64,000 nt of DNA from positions 1,257,384-1,321,383 of the forward strand of contig OZ025886.1 of the NCBI GenBank assembly GCA_964019415.1, in the 5' to 3' direction. The stretch is from Ianthella basta (Eukaryota; Porifera; Demospongiae; Verongiida; Ianthellidae). A program made the position numbers and the translations under genes. Numbering within the stretch: the first letter of the stretch is position 1; each line of letters opens with the position of its first letter. Shown piece after piece: positions 22,970 through 33,439 of this stretch. The notes below the pieces were generated by a model. That model ran no database searches. It saw only the letters and a program-made list of their open reading frames with translations, and was not told where the DNA came from.

Positions 22970-23030
22970 GGCTTGTGTAAGAGTGGGTGGGGCTTGTGTA
23001 GGAGTGGGTGGGGCTTATGAGTGGGCCGCA
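22970..23030. repeat. 21-bp tandem repeat, about 2.5 units
   Basis: Unit ggggcttgtgtaggagtgggt. Two full units plus a partial one here, against four full units at 31478 and 46651. The 42-bp difference is exactly two units. Confidence 0.85.
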
Positions 23031-23044
23031 TGTGCATTCTCTAT

Positions 23045-23260
23045 AGCTAGCTAGAAGGGCCCATTGAGTTGTCAATGTGCGGGGTAAGTGAAATAGCAGT
23101 GCTCAATTTAATGATGAAAGGGAAATTCTATTGTACCTTGGACCGGAGGACTGAACAGTGAACCTTCAACATAGACTGTGGGCAAATGTACGAGATACCT
23201 AGGGTCATCTGTGTTAAGTATGTAATCAGTGAGCTCTGAACATATTATCGTTAGCTGATG
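23045..23260 (-). repeat. Receptor 5'-flank block without a receptor (D unit)
   Basis: Same block as the flanks of intact genes (cccattgagttgtcaatgtg ... gagctctgaacatatt) but with no receptor coding sequence to its left. Most simply this is the scar of a deleted receptor gene. Confidence 0.6.
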
Positions 23261-23429
23261 TATACTAGATTTATATGCATGGTGCCTTTACAATACATAT
23301 GCGCACATTAACTCCAATATTAATTGCCAAGGATGCACAACTCAGCTTACATATTATACATAATAATGTATGACTTTGTATATGTTACATATAATAATTA
23401 TACTGCTTACTTGCTGTATACTGTTCCTC

Positions 23430-23625
23430 TAGCATCAGGTGTGTATATAGGAGAGTGATGGGAGGTCTTCATCAGAGAGGTTGTGATGCAGGTAGATAGT
23501 GACTTCTCTTGGTAGACGAACTGTGACTATGTGAAAAGTGCTTGTGTGAGTTTGAGGATGGTTTCTTGATTAAGTCTTCCACTCCCTCAGTATTGCATAT
23601 ACGTGCATGCATGTTCCTTGTAATA
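23430..23625 (-). repeat. Conserved intergenic block 'SYTPDA', D unit second copy
   Basis: Long form with cttcatcagagagg, 170 bp from the receptor-less flank block. Confidence 0.5.
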
Positions 23626-23711
23626 GTACAAATGAAACAAAATAATCTTCTACAATGCATGAATAGCTTCCAAATGTGTCTGCTATTGCATCAATTAAAC
23701 CTTTTCTACAG

Positions 23712-23846
23712 GAGACTCTGATTGCCTCAGCGTGGAAGTTCCATGCCTTGCAGAAGCCCCTGCCTGGTGACCCTCAGACCACTCCCAGAATAGGGACAAA
23801 GCCTAAGCCCACACTCAAGTGTCTTGGACTTGAGACCCAACTCTGA
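23712..23846 (+). other. Exon-like 45-codon piece, copy 1
   Basis: After a pyrimidine-rich stretch and an AG (cttttctacag), an open frame starts GAG ACT CTG and reads ETLIASAWKFHALQKPLPGD, later KPTLKCLGLETQL and a TGA. It looks like the terminal exon of a gene whose other exons are missing. The frame and length are the same at 32254-32388 and 47426-47560. The family is not recognised. Confidence 0.45.
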
Positions 23847-24094
23847 GTAGTACCCATCACTGCAATGTACTTACTGTATGTGTGTGCCACTGTGTACAAT
23901 GTGTACATGGTCGTGTGCTGACACTGTATCGTTGTGTGTTTGTATGCACCTCAGTACACTTGATATGAACCACCTGTTTTTCAGTATTTCTGTCTGTTGT
24001 ACGTACGTATATATGTATAGTACATACAAGGATATTGTACAAGTGTATGTACTGTATGCTACATTCTCCAGTGGCCAGTGCATGTTGTGTGCAT

Positions 24095-24465
24095 TCCCAC
24101 CCCACCAGTCCCACCCACCTGTTCACTCACCTGTCCCAACCACCTGTCTCACCCACCTGTCCCCCTCCTGTTCCCCTTACCTGTCCGCACCCCCCCCCTT
24201 GTCTCCCTGCACCCCCACCTGTCCCCTTGTCCCCCCTGTCCCCAACTGTCCCGGCCCCTTACCTCTCCCCACCTGTCCCCCTGTTCCGCTCTTGTCCCCC
24301 TTGTCCCTCCCCTAACACCTTATCCCCCTGTCCACCACCTGTCCCCTCTACCTTTCCCCCTGTCCCCCTGTACCCCACCTGTCCCCCCTCATCCCACTGC
24401 TCCCCCCCATCTCCCTACTTGTCCCCTCACCTATTCCCCCACCTGTACCCCCATTTCCCCCCTCA
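24095..24465. repeat. C-rich minisatellite, array 2 of the D unit
   Basis: About 370 bp of CCCCACCTGTCCCC-type units, less regular than array 1 and shorter than the E and F versions (about 535 bp). Confidence 0.9.
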
Positions 24466-25245
24466 TATATACCAAAATGGTGTGTACATTGTACAGTACC
24501 TCTTACCAGAATTGCACTACATGTTATGTACAAGAGCACTGTCTACTGCATCAACTGCATCCGCCTAACAGGAATGGTTCCTACCTAACTACATGCATGT
24601 CAGACCCTCTGTTTCCACTGCATGTATGCTAACACAGCAGCAGTACCAGGAAGTGGTACTTGTATGCATGAGACCACACTGACTTCAGATACACATGGCA
24701 CTGGTTTCACTCTAGCTCACATGAGGACACTCCTACGTACTTTCTGATACTGAAAACTTCATTATGTACGTACACATGTGCATGCACTGTATAGTCTCTT
24801 CAAACTGTATGCACTACACCATGTACGTAATTAATATTGAAAGATACAAATAATTGTAATCATTAAGTTGTGAGATAATTGTGCAACATGGAAATTATGA
24901 TGGTGGAGGCATCTTACTTTTCCAACAATGATTAATAATTACAAAATGCCAACTGAATACAGTAGGAGTATATAATGATAAATACAATAGGAGTATAATA
25001 ATCGTTAATATTGTCAATGTAATCCTGAACATGCACGTGTATGTCTGTATAATATAATAGTACAGTTGAATTTAAAAGTGACAATTACAGTATTTGGTCC
25101 ATGACTACATAATGCACACATGCAGTTAATGCACTGCCGAAAGTACTACCAGGTAACAGTAATTATTTGCAATTGGATGAAACAATGAAAGGTGTACTGT
25201 ATGTATGAATGTATGTATGGCTATAGGAGCTGTTTGAATGATCGA
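24466..25245. other. Non-coding spacer 3' of receptor copy E
   Basis: A/T-rich. Includes a short relic (gcagcagtaccaggaagtgg at about 24638) of GH31 exon 11. Similar to 48356-49098; in the E-F spacer most of it is deleted. No gene seen. Confidence 0.5.
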
Positions 25246-28200
25246 TCAGTGAGTATCGGCATTTTGTTCAGTCTCTCTATCTGTTGTCTCAGTGGGGCTC
25301 TCATAGTCTTCATCATTGCAGTCTGCTGCTCGCAGCACCAGAGGGAGACCCAGCAGTTGACGATTGTCAGCTGGTTCACATTGCTGTTCTTCAGTGTGCT
25401 TCAATCTCTGACAAAACATTCCTATTCTCTCCACTGCCCTGGTGGTGGCTGTCAGCAAGGGTGGTCCCAGGGGAGAGTACTCCACCAGGTGGTAGGCCAA
25501 GATGAGAAGGAGCTCTATCAGAGCAACACACAGGGACAGTGATATGAACACCTCTGCACTGTCTGGTAGGTATGAAATGCACAGGAACAGAGCAGTGAGG
25601 TTGACCAAGAAGGAGATGTCCAGGTAGTTGGCCACTGTCTTGCCGTTCTCTTCACTGCTACACCACTCGTCCACTAGGTGGTGGGTGAATTGGTCAAAAC
25701 GCAGGTGTCGGAATGGCTTCAAAAGTGACTGCACAGCCGCCAGACTAAGTGAGAAGCAAGCAGTGACTAGCCACACAACTTCTGGCTTCACAGTCACCTT
25801 CAGCAAGAAGAGGACAATCCTCATGACAAGGCGAAGACCAATCCAAAAGCCCCATCGAAAGCAATACGAACTGTGGAAAGTGTCAAGAAAGTTCATGTAC
25901 CATCGATTACTGATGCATCTTCGGAAGACATCTCCAATGACTGCTATCAGTGTAATCGGTATCAGAAGTCCAAAGAGGATCGCTAAAGCCAGACACCCAA
26001 GTATGATGTGTTTGGTGCTGCTGAAGTACTTAAGACTTCCATCCAACAGCCACACAGGTGTGCATCCTCCATCAGTGCTGCTGCACAGTTGAGCAAACAG
26101 CAGACTCTTCAAGACAGAGTCAAACAGCATGGTATAGGAGAGGAGGATGACTGTAGCCAGAACGGGGGTGATCCTGGGACCAATCAGCTTGTTGATCCTG
26201 TGCATGTTGATGCACTTTGACACCATCACAATGAAGACCACCAGTGAGATGAGGTAGAGGGGAAAGGCAAAACTGAGGATGGTCTTTGCGAATTCATCCA
26301 TCCCATCAAACAAGCACATCTCAATTCCCACTCTGAAGTTGAGCCATGAGATCACAACAAACGGAAAGCTGTTTGAACGTAGCAGAAGTTCACTGTTGAT
26401 GCTGATGATGTTGAGGTACAAGAGGAGCCCATTGATGGCGCGAGCAGAGACAGTCCAGTTGAAGACACAAATGAAGACAATCACCAGTGGACCAGCAACC
26501 AAATACACCACAGCCACAAGGATCCCGTAGTTGGAACAGGTCTTACAGTTGTATGACCCCAACATTACACTCTGTCCTTCAGGGCACTCTCCACAGAGTG
26601 TTCCCACTCGGCCATGAAGACACTGCTGTGTCAGGTTAGACAGGAACACTTCTTTGAATGTGTATGTATCTCTGCAGTAGGATGGCAGGCAGGAGTCACT
26701 GAAGGACAGGCTAGTGTTGTCTGTGCCAGCTGCTATCCAGTATCGTGGTGGTAGACCAAATGACAAGGTATTAAAGTGACAAGTGATATAGTTGTCTTGT
26801 AGTACTCTGTGGCATTCGCACAATTGTCCAGAGCTTTTGTTAATCATGTTGTATCCATGTGGGCAATGGTCCAACACAGTCATGTCCATGGAAACCAACA
26901 AGTTCAACTTACTAGCCTCAGAAGGTGTATTGTCCAACGTTGGAAGGGAAAGTAGAATGAAATAGTCACCTGCTGTAATCTTAGCCATTGATTCTCCTTT
27001 GATTGTTATCATATTGCATTCATTGATGATTCTTGTATTGTATCTCAAGAGGAGTGTCACCGTTCTCCCAACAATATCTTTGTACACTTGATGGCTAACT
27101 GATGATATGGCCAAGGTTAGATCTCCACTCAAGATGATGCCAGCCTCTCCCACTATCATCAACCACAGGTCTAATTTCTGTCCCGGGAACACTTGAATTG
27201 GTGGTACATCTGCTAAAGAGCAGCTGACAAGGCCACTGGAATTACATGAACAAATCTTCATTGGCATCGACGAAATCTCACTCTCTTCTGTATAACTGGG
27301 AAGATGGAACACTGTATGAAACACTTCAAAGTCATGGGAAGCATTCTGCAAAGTTTCTTGGTCAATACAGGGGCTCATGCTAGCCATAAAGAGAGAGTTG
27401 CCAGAAATAGGGGCTAGGTTGTCTGACATTTTTACTACCACTTTCAGATAAGATGCAGATGTAATGTTTCTAGCTGGCAGTCCATCAATTCCAATCAAGT
27501 CAAAAAAACAGAAATTTGGTGAAACCCACTCATCTAGAAATGCCTTGGGTAGTTGAGAGGTACTGGACACAAATATGCCCCCACCAGTGAAAGCAGCCTT
27601 GTTCTCCCTTAAAAGTAACTGAGTCCCATTCATCAGTAGCATTTGTGATTGGCCACCTATAAAGATACCTCCACCATATGGTGCATAGTTTCCATCCAAG
27701 GTGTTGGAGCCATTGAATAGGACATGTGAATCAATCATAGAGAGACCCATGACTTTATTCCCACTTATATTATTGCTCACTAAGGCAGCAAAATGAGACC
27801 TTCTGTAGCCACTCAGATGAATGATTCCTTTACTTGGGTCATAGGCTTCACATGACTCATTAGTATTCCATCGTCTGCCATAGATATGGCCATTTTCATG
27901 TGGCCAAGGGGCGATATTGTAACCAAGACACCGAGAAAATTCAGCAATGTTGCGATTAAAGGAATTGTTCCTCAGAACTAGATCAGGGTGTTTGTAGGGT
28001 CTTTGGTTACAGTCAGTGATCATACTTGTGCTTTCTCCCCACATTCTTGCTGCATCAATAATACTTCCGTATCGCAACCCCCAATTGTCTGTAAAAATAT
28101 TATCCTCAATAACTATCGGCACCCTACAGTTACAGCTACAAAGGTTCAGCTCGTTTAAGCCAATGTAAACTGTTTGCAGGATAACACCAATCCCTTCAAT

Positions 28201-29508
28201 GCTGGCTAGATTCTTGAAAGAGTTACCAAATATTAGAACACTTGTAAGTGTCTGGGGACTTGTGCAAGACAGATTAGGATGCTGGAGTGAGTTCCCTATT
28301 AGCACTTGCACCTTCACTCCAGAGCCTTTGAGGTGCCTGGTCCGTAGCCAAAGGTGATTAAAGCCCCAATTGAGAATGTCATACCTGTTTACCATTCCAT
28401 CTACTAGTGAGTTCAGTAACTGAACAGTGACCACTAGAAGAGAGCTGTCAGAGAGATGGATTTCCACACCAGATGTTCGGAGGAAAGTACAGTTAACTAT
28501 TGTTACATTTGCCAGTAGACAGCCGAGTGGTGTTCTTGAGTTAGCTAATCTCCATGACCACCTGGAGGAGGAAGGGCCCAATTCTTCTGTGGTCTTCACT
28601 AGAACAGCATGATGGTTGTAGAATTTCTCTGATATATGCCAGTCATAGATGGACTTATTAGGAAAGTAGTGGTCTGATTCAAATGTACATCCTGACACCA
28701 AAACTTTAACACTCTCAGGAGTCTCAGCTATTCCTGGTGCATGTGAAACAAATATGGCAAAGCTGGGCATTGGGAATTGGTTGGTAGTGGCTGGTAGCAA
28801 CTGTGAAGAATGACACCCAATTACTTCAAACTGTCCCCTTGGGTTGTAGACAGTGATTCGACTGTCATAGCCAAATAGGTGCAGGGAGTTAATGTGTACA
28901 TCACTGACCGCAACAAATATCCAGGAAGTAGCGACTAGGTTAAAAGGTAGAAACCGATTGCATATTCCAGAAATATTGCCACTGTCAAACTTTATGTCAG
29001 TACATGAAGAGTTAATGTTACAAGGCACATTCAGTGTTTTAGAGATATTGCCATATTTCAGCCAAAATGGCCTTTCCAGAAAGCTACCCTTGCTGTACAC
29101 CACATTGAGGTGCTGGATGGTGATATTTTGTGAGTCAATGAAAAGGAATATGCACAGGTAGTGGGTACACTTGATAGTGCACTGCTCTTTCTTCCTCACA
29201 CATTGGTCATCCCCTGTCAGGACAATGTTGCTGACGCCCCAGAATAGAAGGGGTTGATAGCCATGATGATTAAAGTTGTGTATTCCTGGTAGAAAGACAA
29301 AAGTGATATTTGACTCACTGCCATTGACGTGACCCCACCTGTAGGAGCTGTGTTGCCAGAGGATCTGAATTGTTCCACAGTGAGCTTTTCCTTGGCAATC
29401 GTCTTCGCTTGGAGCTACCCAGACAGTGGACCTCAATGCTCCTACAGCAATCAAAGCAAGGACAATCATGAGGATCACCAACAGGGACAGAAATCTGTCA
29501 AATGACAT
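25246..29508 (-). CDS. Beta-helix multi-TM receptor-like protein, copy E (complete)
   Basis: Intronless, 1,420 residues with the same order of parts as copy D: MSFDRF signal peptide, beta-helix-like ectodomain, GGGIF pair, Cys-rich LCGECPEGQSVMLGSYNC, membrane core and tail DYESPTETTDRETEQ. Relative to D it has a longer loop after LVDGMV (adds WLRTRH) and a shorter loop after SGDLTL (SHQVYKDIVGRTVTL). Overall about 90% of residues agree, with differences clustered in the loops and very few in the membrane core. Its 5' flank is nearly identical to that of D and its 3' spacer resembles that of G. Surface receptor role is inferred. Confidence 0.92.
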   Translation of the reverse strand: MSFDRFLSLLVILMIVLALIAVGALRSTVWVAPSEDDCQGKAHCGTIQILWQHSSYRWGHVNGSESNITFVFLPGIHNFNHHGYQPLLFWGVSNIVLTGDDQCVRKKEQCTIKCTHYLCIFLFIDSQNITIQHLNVVYSKGSFLERPFWLKYGNISKTLNVPCNINSSCTDIKFDSGNISGICNRFLPFNLVATSWIFVAVSDVHINSLHLFGYDSRITVYNPRGQFEVIGCHSSQLLPATTNQFPMPSFAIFVSHAPGIAETPESVKVLVSGCTFESDHYFPNKSIYDWHISEKFYNHHAVLVKTTEELGPSSSRWSWRLANSRTPLGCLLANVTIVNCTFLRTSGVEIHLSDSSLLVVTVQLLNSLVDGMVNRYDILNWGFNHLWLRTRHLKGSGVKVQVLIGNSLQHPNLSCTSPQTLTSVLIFGNSFKNLASIEGIGVILQTVYIGLNELNLCSCNCRVPIVIEDNIFTDNWGLRYGSIIDAARMWGESTSMITDCNQRPYKHPDLVLRNNSFNRNIAEFSRCLGYNIAPWPHENGHIYGRRWNTNESCEAYDPSKGIIHLSGYRRSHFAALVSNNISGNKVMGLSMIDSHVLFNGSNTLDGNYAPYGGGIFIGGQSQMLLMNGTQLLLRENKAAFTGGGIFVSSTSQLPKAFLDEWVSPNFCFFDLIGIDGLPARNITSASYLKVVVKMSDNLAPISGNSLFMASMSPCIDQETLQNASHDFEVFHTVFHLPSYTEESEISSMPMKICSCNSSGLVSCSLADVPPIQVFPGQKLDLWLMIVGEAGIILSGDLTLAISSVSHQVYKDIVGRTVTLLLRYNTRIINECNMITIKGESMAKITAGDYFILLSLPTLDNTPSEASKLNLLVSMDMTVLDHCPHGYNMINKSSGQLCECHRVLQDNYITCHFNTLSFGLPPRYWIAAGTDNTSLSFSDSCLPSYCRDTYTFKEVFLSNLTQQCLHGRVGTLCGECPEGQSVMLGSYNCKTCSNYGILVAVVYLVAGPLVIVFICVFNWTVSARAINGLLLYLNIISINSELLLRSNSFPFVVISWLNFRVGIEMCLFDGMDEFAKTILSFAFPLYLISLVVFIVMVSKCINMHRINKLIGPRITPVLATVILLSYTMLFDSVLKSLLFAQLCSSTDGGCTPVWLLDGSLKYFSSTKHIILGCLALAILFGLLIPITLIAVIGDVFRRCISNRWYMNFLDTFHSSYCFRWGFWIGLRLVMRIVLFLLKVTVKPEVVWLVTACFSLSLAAVQSLLKPFRHLRFDQFTHHLVDEWCSSEENGKTVANYLDISFLVNLTALFLCISYLPDSAEVFISLSLCVALIELLLILAYHLVEYSPLGPPLLTATTRAVERIGMFCQRLKHTEEQQCEPADNRQLLGLPLVLRAADCNDEDYESPTETTDRETEQNADTH

Positions 29509-29930
29509 GATGATATATTTCTGTCCAAGAATGTGCGGACTGCTCAGGATTACTACCCTTTATATTATTTGTGACAGCTCCACTCTGGAGTGTGACATCT
29601 GAATCAAATGTGAGTGGGTGGTGATTAGTTTTCATGTCTTGAAGGTATTCAGGTCAACAGACTATTGTCCTTTCCTTCTTGCATAATTACATTGAAAACT
29701 GTCCCTTGTATAGCCCATCGAGTTGTCAATGTGTGGGGTAAGGAAAATAACAGTTCTCAATTTAATGATGAATAGGAAATTCTATTGTACCTTGGACCAG
29801 AGGACTGAACAGTGAACCTTCAACATAGACCGTGGGCAAATGTACGAGATACCTAGGATCATCTGTGTGACGTATGTAATCAGTGAGCTCTGAACATATT
29901 ATCAATATAGTCATAGGATATAGTATTGTG
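29509..29930 (-). promoter_or_regulatory. 5' flank and candidate TATA box of receptor copy E
   Basis: TATAAAG on the minus strand at 29564-29558, 50 bp upstream of the ATG. The sequence is nearly identical to the D flank. Promoter role inferred from position and conservation. Confidence 0.45.
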
Positions 29931-30112
29931 AATTTACATATGTGGGCATGCATACAGTATGTATGTGTGATGTACGTTGAATTTATATGCATGGAGCCTT
30001 CACAATACATTTATACGTACATTAACACCAATATTGCCATGAGTGCACAACTCAGTTTACATATTATAATAATGTATGACATTGTACTGCTTACAGTACT
30101 CACTGTATACAT

Positions 30113-30308
30113 CTAGCATCAATCAGGTGTGTAGGAGGAGAGTGAAAGGAGGTCTGAGGTTGCAATGCATGTAGATAGTGACTTCTCTTGGTAGACAGAC
30201 TGTAATTATGTGAAATGTGCTTTGTGTGAGTTTGAGGATATGTACTTTCTTGCTTAAGTCTTCAACGCCCTCTGTAATGCATATATGCACATGTTCCTTG
30301 TAATAGTA
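30113..30308 (-). repeat. Conserved intergenic block 'SYTPDA', E unit first copy
   Basis: Short form, nearly identical to 21606-21800. Confidence 0.5.
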
Positions 30309-30309
30309 C

Positions 30310-30880
30310 CAACCCCCCCTGTCCCCCTACCTGTCCCATCCATCACCTGTCCCCCCTGTTCCCCCACCCGTCCCCCCATCACCTGTCCCCCTGTCCCCCA
30401 CCCGTCCCCCCCATCACCTGTCCCCTTGTCCCCCACCCGTCCCCCATCACCTGTCCCCCTGTCCCCCCACATGTCTCACCCATCACCTGTTCCCCCCTGT
30501 CCCTCCACCTGTCCCCCTTGTCCCCCCATCTGCCTCCCCATCACCTGTCCTCCTGTCCCCCCCACCTGTCTGCCCCACCACTTGTCCTCCCTGTCCCCCC
30601 CACCTATCACCCCATCACCTGTCCCCCTGTCCCCCCACCTGTCCCCCTGTCCCCAACCTGTCCCACCCATCACCTGTCCCTCCTGTCCCCCACCTGTCCC
30701 CACAATCACCTGTCCCATCCTGTCCCCCACCTATCCCACCCCATCTCCTGTTCCCCCTTGTCCCCCCACCTGTCCCACCCATTACCTGTCCCTCCCTGTT
30801 CCCCAGTTCCCCCTGTCCCCCCGTCTCCCAACTGTCCCTTCCACCTAGCTGTCCCCCCACCTGTCCCCCTCACCCATGCC
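30310..30880. repeat. C-rich minisatellite, array 1 of the E unit
   Basis: Same units and order as 21805-22370; I see only isolated base differences. Confidence 0.9.
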
Positions 30881-31006
30881 CAAAATGGTGCATGTTACTC
30901 ACTGTACCTCTTACTGGAAATGTAATGTGTGTTGTATACAATAGCACACTGACAGGTCTACTTATGCCACTCACTACGTCTACTTATTTATAGTATGTGT
31001 GGTCTA

Positions 31007-31107
31007 CAGTTGTGTATGATATTGTGTGTACATATCTTTGTCTGGCTCTCCTCCTTGGTCCTGGTCCAGAGAGTGTGGTGCAGCAGTACCAGGAGGTCCC
31101 ATTTGTA
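31007..31107 (+). pseudogene. Remnant of the last GH31 exon (E unit)
   Basis: Reads [17 protein letters not shown] in a setting nearly identical to 22500-22600. Confidence 0.7.
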
Positions 31108-31231
31108 TGCATGTGCCACACTCACTTCAAATTCACATGGCAATGATTTCACTCTAGCTCACATGAGGACACTCCTACATTTCTATACCTCACTTCATAC
31201 TTCTTCAAACTTCACCCCATCCGTGTAATCA

Positions 31232-31379
31232 ATACTGTCCGCAATGTCATTGCGGACAGTATGGATTATGCAGATGGGGCGAGGTTTAATTTAGTTCAAC
31301 TCGTTAGACCCAAATTCTCATTATTGAGTAGGAGTGGAAGAGAAGTTCTGCCAGCGAACAATAATGAGAAATTGGGTCT
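31232..31379. repeat. Two adjacent hairpins (E unit)
   Basis: Same perfect 15-bp hairpin (31232-31262) and following inverted repeat as at 22725-22872. Confidence 0.75.
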
Positions 31380-31477
31380 CACATGTAAGCCAGATTAAAG
31401 GAGGTGTGTTAAGAATGTACAAACAACAGGTATTGGTTGCATTTGTTCCCTCCATGGCTGACTGAATGTTTGCCGTG

Positions 31478-31570
31478 GCTTGTGTAAGAGTGGGTGGGGC
31501 TTGTGTAGGAGTGGGTGGGGCTTGTGTAGGAGTGGGTGGGGCTTGTGTAGGAGTGGGTGGGGCTTATGAG
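31478..31570. repeat. 21-bp tandem repeat, about 4.5 units
   Basis: Four full ggggcttgtgtaggagtgggt units plus a partial one. Confidence 0.85.
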
Positions 31571-31594
31571 TGGGCCGCATGCACATTCTCTATA

Positions 31595-31810
31595 GCTAGC
31601 TAGAAGGGCCCATTGAGTTGTCAATGTGCGGGGTAAGTGAAATAGCAGTGCTCAATTTAATGATGAAAGGGAAATTCTATTGTACCTTGGACCAGAGGAC
31701 TGAACAGTGAACCTTCAACACAGACTGTGTACAAATGTACGAGATACCTAGGACCATCTGTGTTACGTATGTAATCAGTGAGCTCTGAACATATTATCGA
31801 TAGCTGATGT
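31595..31810 (-). repeat. Receptor 5'-flank block without a receptor (E unit)
   Basis: Matches intact receptor flanks, but no receptor coding sequence follows to the left. Scar-like. Confidence 0.6.
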
Positions 31811-31971
31811 ATACTAGATTTATATGCATGGTGCCTTTACAATATATATGCGTACATTAACTCCAATATTAATTGCCAAGGATGCACAACTCAGCTTACT
31901 TATTATACATAATAATGTATGACATTGTATATGTTACATATATACTGCTTGCTCGCTGTATACTGTACCTC

Positions 31972-32168
31972 TAGCATCAGGTGTGTAGGAGGAGAGTGAG
32001 AGGAGGTCTTCATCAGAGAGGTTGCGATGCACGTAGATAGTGACTTCTCTTGGTAGACGAACTGTGACTATGTGAAAAGTGCTTGTGTGAGTTTGAGGAT
32101 GGTTTCTTGATTAAGTCTTCCACACCCTCAGTATTGCATATACGTGCATGCATGTTCCTTGTAATAGT
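31972..32168 (-). repeat. Conserved intergenic block 'SYTPDA', E unit second copy
   Basis: Long form; nearly identical to 47147-47342. Confidence 0.5.
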
Positions 32169-32253
32169 ACAAATGATGCTAACATAATCTTCTACAATGC
32201 AGAACTAGCTTCCAAATGTGTCTGCTATTGCATCAATTAATCCTTCCCCACAG

Positions 32254-32388
32254 GAGACTCTCATTGCCTCAGCGTGGAAGTTCCATGCCTTGCAGAAGCC
32301 CCTGCCTGGTGACCCTCAGACCACTCCCAGAATAGGGACAAAGCCTAAGCCCACACTCAAGTGTCTTGGACTTGAGACCCAACTCTGA
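32254..32388 (+). other. Exon-like 45-codon piece, copy 2
   Basis: Preceded by ccttccccacag; same frame, length and stop as 23712-23846. Confidence 0.45.
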
Positions 32389-32639
32389 GTAGTACCCATC
32401 ACTGCAATGTACTTATGTGTGTGCCACTGTGTACAGTGTGTACATGGTCGTATGCTGACACTGTATTGTTGTGTGTTTGTATCCACCTCAGTACGCTTGA
32501 CGTGAACCACCTGTTTTTCAGTATTTCTGTCTCTTGTACGTACATACATACAAGGATATGTAGATGCGTGTATTGTACAAGAGTATGTGCTGCATATGCT
32601 ACATTCCCCAGTGGCCAGAGCATGTTGTGTGTGTCCTCA

Positions 32640-33178
32640 TCCCACCATGGCCAGTCTCACCCACCTATCCCCCCTCCTGTTACCCTTACCTGTCCTCCTT
32701 CCCCTCTTGTCCCTTGTTCCCCCACCTGTCCCCTTGTCCCCCCTGTCCCCAACCATCCCACTTACATCTCCCTCTTGTCCCCCCTTGTCCCCTGTCCCCA
32801 CCTATCCCCCTGTCCCCCACCTATTACCCTGTCCCCGGGCCTGTACCCCATCTGTCCCCTGTGCCTTTCCCCACTGTCCCCATGTCCCCTTTCATCCCCC
32901 TGTCTCCCTGTCCCCCTGTCCCCCACCTATCACCCTGTCCCCCACCTGTCCCTTCTACCTTTCCCCCTGTCCCCCTACCTCTCCCCCGTACCTGTCTCCC
33001 TGTCCCCCACCTCTCCCCCGTACCTGTCCCCCTGTCCCCCTACCTCTCCTCGTACCTGTCTCCCTGTCCCCCTACCTTTCCCCTTGTACCCACATGTCTC
33101 CCCTCATCCCACTGCTCCCCCCCATCTCCCTACTTGTCCCCTCACCTATTCCCCCACCTGTACCCCATTTCCCCCCTC
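32640..33178. repeat. C-rich minisatellite, array 2 of the E unit
   Basis: About 540 bp of CCTGTCCCC units, nearly identical to 47812-48350. Long Pro-rich frames across it are artefacts. Confidence 0.9.
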
Positions 33179-33439
33179 ATATATACCAAAATGATGTGTA
33201 CATTAGTATAATTATATATTGTAAATGTAATCCTGAATATGTTTATGTGTGTTTTATATAATAGTACAGTTGAAAAGTGACAATTACTGTATTTGGTCCA
33301 TGACTACATTCATAATACACACATGCAGTTAATGCACTACTGAAAGTACTACCAGGTAACAGTAATAATTAAGACGTATACAATGAAAGGTGTAGTGAAT
33401 GTATGTATGGCTGTAATGTTTAGCTGTTGGAATGATCAA

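Noticed and set aside
32415-33261. Long Pro-rich ORFs of 215-272 codons over the C-rich arrays (also 21778-22418, 24035-24632, 47687-48524)
   Set aside because: All three plus frames are open at once because the DNA is a stop-free C-rich minisatellite. Frames in different copies do not keep one protein sequence.
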